A DNA stretch of 10,235 bases from contig JAFRZS010000136.1 of assembly GCA_017442445.1 (NCBI GenBank), positions 1-10,235 on the forward strand, given 5' to 3'. The notes below the pieces were generated by a model. That model was given only the letters and a program-made list of their open reading frames with translations. It ran no database searches and was not told the origin of the DNA. The translations under genes were made by a program, and so were the position numbers. Source of the stretch: Clostridia bacterium (GTDB lineage Bacteria > Bacillota > Clostridia > Oscillospirales > Acutalibacteraceae). Position 1 is the stretch's first letter, and each line of letters opens with the position of its first letter. Shown here piece by piece: positions 1 through 4,447 of this stretch.

Positions 1-1
1 C

Positions 2-208
2 ACTTTGATTATTACAACAGGAGAACTGATTGCCGGAATCGTAGTAAACATCGTGTTAAACATGAATGTATGGGATTATTCAAACCAGCCGTTCAATTTT
101 TTGGGTCAGATATGCCTTGTGTTTACAGCGGCGTGGTTTATAGTAAGTATTCCTGCGTGTTTATTATCAATTTTCATCAATAGAACACTCGAAAAACAAA
201 TAACTTAA
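2..208 (+). CDS. C-terminal fragment of a CmpB-like putative ABC transporter permease (membrane protein), 5'-truncated
   Basis: The reading frame is open to the left edge (an ACT codon precedes the TTG at 5), so this is the 3' end of a longer gene. About 67 residues remain. They hold two hydrophobic segments (about residues 8-20 and 33-56 of the visible part) separated by the motif NVWDYSNQPFNFLGQICL. This WDYS-x-x-PFN-x-x-GQ signature is, from memory, typical of the family usually named 'putative ABC transporter permease' (PF06541), an integral membrane family of unproven function. The gene ends in TAA at 206-208, three bases before the stop codon of the opposing lipoprotein gene, and no hairpin terminator separates the two. 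The fragment is too short to assign a role, and the family call rests on one motif. Confidence 0.6.
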   Translation, partial: TLIITTGELIAGIVVNIVLNMNVWDYSNQPFNFLGQICLVFTAAWFIVSIPACLLSIFINRTLEKQIT

Positions 209-211
209 ATA

Positions 212-1387
212 TTATAACACATTTCTGATATTTTGTATCTCTATTTTAGAATTAACATTTGAAATATTAGACAAATTTCTAAACGAAAATAGTGCAAATC
301 CGCTAAAATCGTCACTTTCTCTTAAAAATTCAATCTGCCTTTTGATAATATCTGAGTTTTCAATCCACTCATTTTTTGAAATAATATCGCTGCAAAACTC
401 ATCTTTTTGACCTGTTTTGTAAAGTGCAAGACCGCAATATAAATTAACGCGACTGTGTTCACATAATTTAAGCCATTCAATTGCTGTATTTTCAAAGGGC
501 TTACTTGAATTTTTAAAACCGAAATAAATCTGTGGGATTATATAATCTATATAACCAGCATTTTTACACCAAACCTCTGCGTCTGCGTAGAGGTTTTTAT
601 AGTTATAATCAATATTTCCTCCGGGACTGATACCAAATAGTATATCCGGGTCATAGCTTTTAATAGTCGTATATATACCTGAAATAAGAGAATTTACATT
701 TTCTCTGCGCCAATCAGACAAAGTGAGTTTACCGCCGTTTTCTGTATATACTTTAAAAGACATTGAATCAAAGCTTTCATCTGTAGTCGGGTAAAAATAA
801 TCATCAATATGTATTGCATCAACGTCATAATTCTCAATAATCTCTCTCACGCCGTCAATTATCAGCTTCTGTGCATTAAGGGATGCAGGATTGAAATGTA
901 TGCCTTTTTCAGATACAACCACATCGTAGGTCAATTTCAAGTCAAGGGAGAGGGTTTCAAGTTTTTTTGTGTCAGTATCATTTGAAATTCTGTATGGATT
1001 TATCCACGCATGAAAAGACAAATCATATTCTTCAGCTATTTTTATCATAACTTTCAAAACATCAAAATCGGGTATTTTATCCTTATATACATACTGACTC
1101 AACGGAAAAATTTTTGATGGATATATAGCATCAGCAAAAGGTCTTACTTGCACAATTACGGTATTCAATCCAAAATCCTTTATAAACTTAAATTTTTGAT
1201 TTACATCATTTTGAAATAATTCTTCGGTTGAATAATCGAAAGTTTGTAAATCATAGCAGCTTATCCATACAGCTCTGAATTCTCGCTCGGGTAAATGACG
1301 ATTATCCTGAGAGGGCAGAGGTATCTGATTTTTTGTGCACGAGCACAGGAATAAAATTGATATAAGAGTAAATATAATCTTTTTCAT
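212..1387 (-). CDS. GHL10-family (DUF187) glycosidase-like lipoprotein
   Basis: The 391-residue protein starts with a lipoprotein signal peptide: MKK, a hydrophobic stretch at residues 4-14, and a lipobox-like L-C-S-C with the acceptor Cys at 17. It is therefore probably anchored outside the membrane. A (beta/alpha)8-type glycosyl-hydrolase-like domain of the GHL10/DUF187 family (PF02638) follows from about residue 35 to 350. It is recognised by REFRAVWIS (35-43), GLNTVIVQVRPFADAIYP (73-90), HAWINPYR (126-133) and the acidic motif HIDDYFYP (193-200), likely the active-site region. The family is thought to act on cell-wall or other polysaccharides, and the substrate here is unknown. The start is an ATG preceded by AGGTGA (1392-1397 on this strand). 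The gene is divergent from perR, and I see no convincing promoter for it in the AT-rich 1388-1493 gap. No terminator hairpin is visible at its end. Confidence 0.85.
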   Translation of the reverse strand: MKKIIFTLISILFLCSCTKNQIPLPSQDNRHLPEREFRAVWISCYDLQTFDYSTEELFQNDVNQKFKFIKDFGLNTVIVQVRPFADAIYPSKIFPLSQYVYKDKIPDFDVLKVMIKIAEEYDLSFHAWINPYRISNDTDTKKLETLSLDLKLTYDVVVSEKGIHFNPASLNAQKLIIDGVREIIENYDVDAIHIDDYFYPTTDESFDSMSFKVYTENGGKLTLSDWRRENVNSLISGIYTTIKSYDPDILFGISPGGNIDYNYKNLYADAEVWCKNAGYIDYIIPQIYFGFKNSSKPFENTAIEWLKLCEHSRVNLYCGLALYKTGQKDEFCSDIISKNEWIENSDIIKRQIEFLRESDDFSGFALFSFRNLSNISNVNSKIEIQNIRNVL

Positions 1388-1441
1388 TTAATCACCTGAT
1401 TATATCTATGAAAAAAATTTTAAAAAAATATAAAAAACGTA

Positions 1442-1469
1442 TTGACAAAATAAAAAAATCAATTATAAT
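1442..1469 (+). promoter_or_regulatory. Consensus sigma-A promoter of the perR-rubrerythrin operon
   Basis: A perfect -35 TTGACA (1442-1447) and a perfect -10 TATAAT (1464-1469) are separated by 16 bases. Transcription should begin near 1476, leaving only about 18-36 bases of leader depending on which perR start is used. The -10 element lies inside a PerR-box-like sequence and overlaps the left arm of the palindrome at 1466-1492, which suggests a strong promoter held down by a repressor. Confidence 0.85.
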
Positions 1470-1492
1470 AATAGTAACGATTATCATTATTA
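1463..1492 (+). promoter_or_regulatory. Palindromic Fur/PerR-type operator overlapping the perR promoter and start site
   Basis: Two overlapping repressor-like elements are visible. Bases 1463-1477 match the Bacillus PerR box (TTATAAT-N-ATTATAA) at 12 of 14 fixed positions. A 27-bp imperfect palindrome, centred on 1479, has perfect 7-base outer arms TAATAAT (1466-1472) and ATTATTA (1486-1492) and paired TAA/TTA inner positions. The right half also contains ATTATCA (1480-1486), a Fur-box half site. The elements cover the -10 region and the expected transcription start, so bound repressor would block initiation. Because the first gene is itself PerR-like, autoregulation with de-repression by peroxide is the likely logic. 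That is an inference from position and sequence. Confidence 0.7.
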
Positions 1493-1493
1493 C

Positions 1494-1883
1494 TTGGAGG
1501 TGAGTAAGGCAATACAGAAATTCAGCAGACAACGAGAAGCAATTTATAAAAATTTATCTTCAAGATACGACCATCCGACAGCAGAGCAGATTTATCTCGA
1601 TGTTAAAGCGGAAATACCGTCTTTAAGTCTTGGCACAGTTTACAGAAACTTGTCACAGCTTTGTACAGATAATCGTCTTCAGGTATTTAATTGCGGCGGG
1701 ATAGAACACTTTGATGCTAATACGGATAATCACTATCACTTTTTCTGTGAATCTTGTAGAAAGCTTTATGACACGAATTCTGATACCTTCAAGTTCATTG
1801 ATGATGAATCAGAAAATCTCAATGTAGGACAGGTCAGAACGCACAATCTGATGTTCTACGGCACATGTAAAAATTGTTTATAA
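1494..1883 (+). CDS. perR: PerR-like peroxide-responsive Fur-family repressor
   Basis: Residues are numbered from the longest frame (TTG at 1494, 129 aa). The DNA-binding winged helix covers about residues 10-70 (HPTAEQIY at 27-34, SLGTVYRNL at 45-53). The regulatory metal site expected of PerR is complete: His27, Asp74, His80, His82 and Asp93, equivalent to B. subtilis His37, Asp85, His91, His93 and Asp104. Asp rather than Glu at the last position favours PerR over Fur. The structural zinc site is Cys85/Cys88 and Cys125/Cys128. The start is uncertain. GGAGGTGA (1496-1503) is a near-perfect Shine-Dalgarno sequence but lies inside this frame, with no ATG, GTG or TTG downstream at usable spacing. 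An in-frame ATA at 1512 would give a protein beginning M-QKFSRQRE, a typical family start; TTG 1494 and GTG 1500 lack their own SD. The neighbour downstream is reverse rubrerythrin, 33 bases away, in the same operon. Confidence 0.88.
   Translation: MEVSKAIQKFSRQREAIYKNLSSRYDHPTAEQIYLDVKAEIPSLSLGTVYRNLSQLCTDNRLQVFNCGGIEHFDANTDNHYHFFCESCRKLYDTNSDTFKFIDDESENLNVGQVRTHNLMFYGTCKNCL
1496..1503 (+). promoter_or_regulatory. Strong Shine-Dalgarno sequence that challenges the TTG/GTG start of perR
   Basis: GGAGGTGA complements the 3' end of 16S rRNA over 8 bases. It lies downstream of the TTG (1494) and overlaps the GTG (1500), so it cannot serve either. Between 1503 and 1530 no ATG, GTG or TTG occurs in any frame. 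The only near-cognate in-frame codon is ATA at 1512-1514. Confidence 0.65.
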
Positions 1884-1916
1884 AAAAATTAAAATAAAAT
1901 TTGGGAGGAAATTAAA

Positions 1917-2456
1917 ATGAAATTTGTATGTTCAGTATGTGGTTATGTTCACGAGGGAGACAGCGCTCCCGAAAGATGCCCCCAGTGTAAAGTTCCCGCA
2001 GAAAAATTTGTAGCTCAGAGCGGAGAAATGACATGGGCAACAGAGCACGAAGTTGGTATCGCAAGTACAGTTGAAGAAGATATCAAAATGGATTTAAGAG
2101 CAAACTTCAACGGCGAATGTTCAGAGGTTGGCATGTATCTTGCAATGTCAAGAGTAGCTTTCAGAGAAGGCTATCCCGAAATCGGCCTTTATTGGGAAAA
2201 AGCTGCTTTTGAAGAAGCTGAACACGCAGCAAAATTTGCTGAGCTTTTAGGTGAAGTTGTTACATCTTCAACAAAGAAAAATCTTGAAATGAGAGTTGAA
2301 GCAGAAAATGGCGCAACATTAGGTAAATTTGAACTTGCTAAGAAAGCTAAAGAACGCAACTACGATGCTATCCATGATACAGTTCACGAAATGGCAAAAG
2401 ACGAAGCTCGTCACGGCAGAGCATTTGAAGGTCTTTTAAAAAGATATTTTGGTTAA
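1917..2456 (+). CDS. rbr: Reverse rubrerythrin (N-terminal rubredoxin, C-terminal diiron ferritin-like domain)
   Basis: The 179-residue cytoplasmic protein is expected to reduce hydrogen peroxide (and oxygen) to water with electrons from NADH through a rubredoxin reductase. A rubredoxin-type Fe(Cys)4 site comes first: Cys5-x2-Cys8 and Cys21-x2-Cys24. The four-helix diiron domain follows from about residue 50 to 179, with candidate ligands Glu67, Glu100-x2-His103 (in FEEAEHAAKF), an acidic cluster near 128-130, and Glu163-x2-His166 (in DEARHG). Classical rubrerythrin has the rubredoxin domain at the C-terminus. This order is that of the 'reverse' rubrerythrins known from Clostridium acetobutylicum, where they belong to the PerR regulon. 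GGGAGG (1903-1908) lies 8 bases before the ATG. The gene shares the perR transcript and is followed by a strong terminator. Confidence 0.93.
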   Translation: MKFVCSVCGYVHEGDSAPERCPQCKVPAEKFVAQSGEMTWATEHEVGIASTVEEDIKMDLRANFNGECSEVGMYLAMSRVAFREGYPEIGLYWEKAAFEEAEHAAKFAELLGEVVTSSTKKNLEMRVEAENGATLGKFELAKKAKERNYDAIHDTVHEMAKDEARHGRAFEGLLKRYFG

Positions 2457-2484
2457 TTAATTCGGTGTAAATAAGTTATTTCTG

Positions 2485-2516
2485 ACGGGAACAGCACAGG
2501 CTGTTCCCGTTTTTCT
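2485..2516 (+). terminator. Intrinsic terminator of the perR-rbr operon
   Basis: A perfect 11-bp stem, ACGGGAACAGC (2485-2495) with its complement (2500-2510), has a 4-base loop and is followed by TTTTTCT. It ends the transcript 29 bases after the rubrerythrin stop codon. Confidence 0.95.
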
Positions 2517-2521
2517 CTTGG

Positions 2522-2561
2522 GAAAAAAGATACAGCACGGAGCTTATGTTCCGTGCTGTAT
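2522..2561 (-). terminator. Intrinsic terminator of the SHOCT-domain gene
   Basis: TACAGCACGGA (2531-2541) pairs perfectly over 11 bp with 2550-2560. On the minus strand the hairpin is followed by TCTTTTTTCC. It lies just beyond the stop codon of the minus-strand gene and back to back with the perR-rbr terminator, so the convergent operons are insulated from each other. Confidence 0.9.
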
Positions 2562-2568
2562 GTATGCA

Positions 2569-3135
2569 TTATAATCCAAGTAACTGTTTTTTCTTCGCAC
2601 CAAATTCTTCTTCTGTGATTACACCACTATCAAGTAATTCTTTGAATTTTTTAAGCTCATCAGCGTTATAACTTGTAGTTTCCTGTTTGGTTATAACTTT
2701 ATTATCTGACTTTTCTTGTCGCGCAACTAAAAGTTTAGTAATCTCTTTATGAATTTCATCACGATTTTTAATAAGAAGAAACTGAATTGCACCGGATGCC
2801 GTGGTAATCGATATACCGTTAAACTTACCTGTAGCAACAGCTGAAATAGCATCTAAAGGCAAATCAACACGTTTACCAAAAATTGCAGTACCGTAAACTC
2901 TCTTATCTGTTACAAAAATCTTTCCTTTACCCAACGTCAAAGAAATAATGATAGGCGAAAGTATCAAAAAAAAGCCGATAAACAAAACAATGTAATGACC
3001 GATGTATAAAGAATCTGCTCCTGGAGCCCAATGAATTGTATCATTAATTACAATTGTTATAATTCCTGCTACCACCAATAATAATTTAGCTTTTCCTGAC
3101 AATTTTGCTTTTCCATTGATAATCTCTTGTTCCAT
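2569..3135 (-). CDS. Small two-TM membrane protein with PH-like and C-terminal SHOCT domains
   Basis: Starting at the ATG with the AAAGGAG ribosome site (8-base spacing), the protein has 188 residues. A TTG 24 bases upstream has no ribosome site and was not used. A short polar N-terminus precedes two hydrophobic segments (about 18-30 and 47-68). A segment resembling a bacterial PH domain follows (about 70-135: KIFVTDKRVYGTAIFGKRVDL, then short beta-like stretches ending in IHKEITKLL). After a charged linker, a SHOCT motif closes the protein (about 160-188: ELKKFKELLDSGVITEEEFGAKK). SHOCT is a short helical motif often found at the ends of membrane or phage-associated proteins. The function is unknown, and its use as an oligomerisation module is inferred. 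The structured RNA at 3222-3402 lies upstream on the same strand and may be its leader, since no strong promoter is visible closer to the start. Confidence 0.85.
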   Translation of the reverse strand: MEQEIINGKAKLSGKAKLLLVVAGIITIVINDTIHWAPGADSLYIGHYIVLFIGFFLILSPIIISLTLGKGKIFVTDKRVYGTAIFGKRVDLPLDAISAVATGKFNGISITTASGAIQFLLIKNRDEIHKEITKLLVARQEKSDNKVITKQETTSYNADELKKFKELLDSGVITEEEFGAKKKQLLGL

Positions 3136-3172
3136 ACTCTGCACTCCTTTAATTGACAAATTTTTTCAGATT

Positions 3173-3198
3173 AAATAAATTTTCAAAAAAATTTATTT
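3173..3198. repeat. AT-only 10-bp inverted repeat upstream of the SHOCT gene
   Basis: AAATAAATTT (3173-3182) is the exact reverse complement of 3189-3198, with a 6-base spacer. It lies 38-63 bases upstream of the SHOCT gene start, between that gene and the structured RNA. It could be an operator or only a product of AT-rich sequence. It is not followed by a T-run after a GC-rich stem, so it is not a typical terminator. Confidence 0.35.
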
Positions 3199-3219
3199 CG
3201 TGTTTTCCTCCGACCCTCC

Positions 3220-3259
3220 TAAAATAAAAAAGTGTGTACAAACCGAAGAATGTACACAC
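3220..3259 (-). terminator. Intrinsic terminator at the 3' end of the structured RNA
   Basis: GTGTGTACA (3232-3240 on the plus strand) pairs perfectly over 9 bp with 3251-3259, with a 10-base loop. On the minus strand the hairpin is followed directly by TTTTTTATTTTA (3231 down to 3220). The plus strand has no T-run after the hairpin, so it acts in the minus direction. The loop contains CTTCG on the minus strand, which is complementary to CGAAG just upstream (3273-3277), so a pseudoknot is possible. Confidence 0.85.
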
Positions 3260-3402
3260 CGAAAAACACAAACTTCGATTTGCTACCACACAAAACCTTT
3301 TCGACAACACGAAGAAGCACGAAAAGCAAAGCCTGTGTTTTTACCTAAAAATAAAAACACTGCTCCATTCGTGTTAACGAAAATATTAGGTTTTGTGTGG
3401 TA
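3222..3402 (-). ncRNA. Candidate structured small RNA or attenuator leader, about 180 nt, family not recognised
   Basis: The minus strand holds a compact transcription unit without a gene: promoter (3408-3436), a rod-like fold, then a terminator. TACCACACAAAACCT at the expected 5' end (3402-3388) pairs perfectly over 15 bp with 3298-3284. Inside it, 3382-3378 pairs with 3303-3299 (5 bp), 3375-3368 with 3313-3306 (8 bp), and 3360-3352 with 3343-3335 (9 bp, apical hairpin). A one-sided 5-base bulge and a large asymmetric internal loop separate these stems. About 24 unpaired bases join the rod to the terminator hairpin. The size and end-paired rod recall 6S RNA, but I see no clear symmetric central bubble, so I do not name it. 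The unit points at the SHOCT gene (start 3135), so it may instead be a 5' leader that terminates early. The arms also end in TA, which leaves a small mobile repeat possible. A plus-strand ORF here lacks a ribosome site and looks spurious. Confidence 0.7.
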
Positions 3403-3407
3403 CATTA

Positions 3408-3436
3408 ACTATATCATAAGGAAGAAATAATTTCAA
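3408..3436 (-). promoter_or_regulatory. Promoter of the structured RNA
   Basis: On the minus strand, TTGAAA (plus-strand 3431-3436) and TATAGT (3408-3413) are 17 bases apart. The predicted start falls near 3401-3402, where the 5' arm of the 15-bp stem begins. The agreement of promoter, stem end and terminator supports a real transcription unit. Confidence 0.7.
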
Positions 3437-3487
3437 GAAAAAAATTTGTTATGTTCAGAAACAAACTATTAATCGAACTGAAAAATG

Positions 3488-3516
3488 TTGACAAAACCTT
3501 ATAAATAAAGTAAAAT
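3488..3516 (+). promoter_or_regulatory. Sigma-A promoter of the MBL-fold hydrolase gene
   Basis: TTGACA (3488-3493) and TAAAAT (3511-3516) are separated by 17 bases. The start would be near 3523, giving a leader of about 29 bases before the ATG at 3552. The promoter is back to back with the structured-RNA promoter. Confidence 0.8.
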
Positions 3517-3551
3517 TTCACCGTAAAACTTTATTATAAGAGGGATAAAAT

Positions 3552-4277
3552 ATGAGAATAACTTTTATAGGCACAAGCCATGGAGTACCGGAAGCACATC
3601 GCAAATGTTCTTGTACTATGATTGAGGTGGGAGGGAACATATATTTTGTAGACATGGGTACGCACGCAATCGAAGGAATGCGTGACAGAAATCTCCCCAT
3701 CGAAGCAGTAAAGGGTATTTTTATCACACATATGCACGGCGATCACTCTAACGGACTTATTCCGTTTATTGATATATGTAATTGGTTTTTCATAGACACT
3801 GATCCCTTGATTTGTATTCCTAATATTGAAGCTGTTGATATTATCAAAAAGTGGCAGGATATAACTTTAGTGAGTCCGTTAAGAGAATTTCGTTTCAAGG
3901 AAACAAAAGAAGGTGTTATATTTGATGACGGTGTGCTCAAAGTAACGGCAGTTGCAACACAACATTGTCTTAATTCATATTCTTACATATTGGAAGCAGA
4001 AGGCAAAACTGTTCTCTTTACAGGTGACCTTCGTAACCCCGGTATTGATTTTCCGGCACCTGCTATGGAGAGAGAATTAGATCTTGCTATATGCGAAGCT
4101 GCTCATTTCAGCGCACTTGATTATTTACCTGTTTTTGAAAAATGTAAGATAAGGAAAGTCTGTATAAATCATAATTTTGACTTGCAACTTCCAAGTGTTT
4201 TAACCTTATGTGACACTTTGAATCAGAAGGGAATTCCTTGTGTTCGCGTTTTAGATAACGCGATAATTGATGTATAA
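3552..4277 (+). CDS. MBL-fold metallohydrolase, RNase Z-like subgroup, unknown substrate
   Basis: The 241-residue soluble protein has a complete dinuclear-zinc metallo-beta-lactamase signature. It includes THMHGDHSNGL with His60, His62, Asp64 and His65, His138 after the central strands (VATQHC), Asp159 in FTGDLRNPG, and His207 in CINHNF. The N-terminus (MRITFIGTSHGVPEAHRKCSC, with the glycine-rich first strand turn) resembles RNase Z/ElaC-like and other small MBL hydrolases. I see no extended exosite arm of a true RNase Z between the metal motifs, so tRNA processing should not be assumed. The ATG is preceded by AAGAGGG (3538-3544) at 7 bases, with a consensus promoter just upstream. The gene stands alone: its stop codon is 9 bases before the pfl promoter, and no separate terminator is seen. 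Read-through would meet the riboswitch terminator at about 4397-4433. Confidence 0.85.
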   Translation: MRITFIGTSHGVPEAHRKCSCTMIEVGGNIYFVDMGTHAIEGMRDRNLPIEAVKGIFITHMHGDHSNGLIPFIDICNWFFIDTDPLICIPNIEAVDIIKKWQDITLVSPLREFRFKETKEGVIFDDGVLKVTAVATQHCLNSYSYILEAEGKTVLFTGDLRNPGIDFPAPAMERELDLAICEAAHFSALDYLPVFEKCKIRKVCINHNFDLQLPSVLTLCDTLNQKGIPCVRVLDNAIIDV

Positions 4278-4286
4278 TAATTCATC

Positions 4287-4315
4287 TTGACATTTTACTC
4301 TTTTTGTGATAAATT
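4287..4315 (+). promoter_or_regulatory. Promoter of the riboswitch-pflB-pflA transcript
   Basis: A perfect TTGACA (4287-4292) is followed after 17 bases by TAAATT (4310-4315; 4 of 6 matches). The predicted start near 4322 lies just before the riboswitch. The weak -10 makes the exact position less certain. Confidence 0.6.
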
Positions 4316-4333
4316 AAGTATAAAGAAATACGT

Positions 4334-4396
4334 TTTCGGGGCTGACGGAATGTGAATTGACACAATGCACCGTAAATGTAAATAAGCCGACCGTCT
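4334..4396 (+). ncRNA. ZTP (pfl motif) riboswitch aptamer
   Basis: The leader of pflB carries the hallmarks of the pfl/ZTP riboswitch class, which binds the purine intermediates ZMP/ZTP. The 3' element CCGTCTGGGC (4391-4400) matches the conserved CCGCCUGGGC with one change. That change is matched on the 5' side: GACGG (4344-4348) pairs with CCGTC (4391-4395), in place of the usual GGCG/CGCC pairing. P1-like pairing GGCT (4340-4343) with AGCC (4385-4388) and an internal hairpin TGTG (4351-4354)/CACA (4361-4364) are visible. The class is known upstream of pfl, purine and folate genes, and is typically an ON switch. Ligand would stabilise the CCGTCTGGGC pairing and compete with the terminator that uses GGGC (4397-4400). 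The class assignment is from memory and geometry, without a covariance search. Confidence 0.85.
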
Positions 4397-4433
4397 GGGC
4401 AACTCCGAAAATTAGGGGTTGCCCTGTTTTTTA
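4397..4433 (+). terminator. Riboswitch-controlled terminator of the pfl operon
   Basis: GGGCAACTCC (4397-4406) pairs over 10 bp (one G-U) with GGGGTTGCCC (4414-4423), followed by TGTTTTTTATT. The 5' arm shares GGGC with the conserved aptamer segment, so ligand-bound aptamer and terminator should be mutually exclusive. This is the expected expression platform for a ZTP ON switch. Confidence 0.9.
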
Positions 4434-4447
4434 TTCAGGAGGTACTT

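Noticed and set aside
1388..1493. A promoter for the GHL10 lipoprotein gene on the minus strand
   Set aside because: A TATAAT at 1399-1404 is too close to the start codon and lacks a -35. A TTGTCA at 1443-1448 has no acceptable -10. Nothing rises above the AT-rich background.
3284..3402. The 15-bp terminal inverted repeats ending in TA as a MITE with a TA target duplication
   Set aside because: Nested internal pairing, a promoter that starts at the arm and an adjacent terminator fit an RNA gene better. No longer target duplication is seen, and only one copy is present here. A genome-wide copy count could reopen this.
3222..3402. Assignment of the RNA as 6S, SRP RNA or tmRNA
   Set aside because: I see no 6S-type symmetric central bubble, no SRP GGAA-type apical motif and no tmRNA tRNA-like ends. 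Only the size and end pairing suggest 6S, which is not enough.
3200..3430. A 76-codon plus-strand ORF beginning with GTG across the structured RNA locus
   Set aside because: There is no ribosome site before the GTG, the composition is unlike a normal protein (Lys/Thr/Pro-rich with scattered Cys and no recognisable domain), and the frame runs across all the inverted repeats. It is best explained as a chance frame antisense to the RNA.
3552..4277. Calling the MBL-fold protein RNase Z
   Set aside because: The metal motifs fit many MBL hydrolases, and the exosite arm expected of RNase Z is not seen. A generic hydrolase name is safer.
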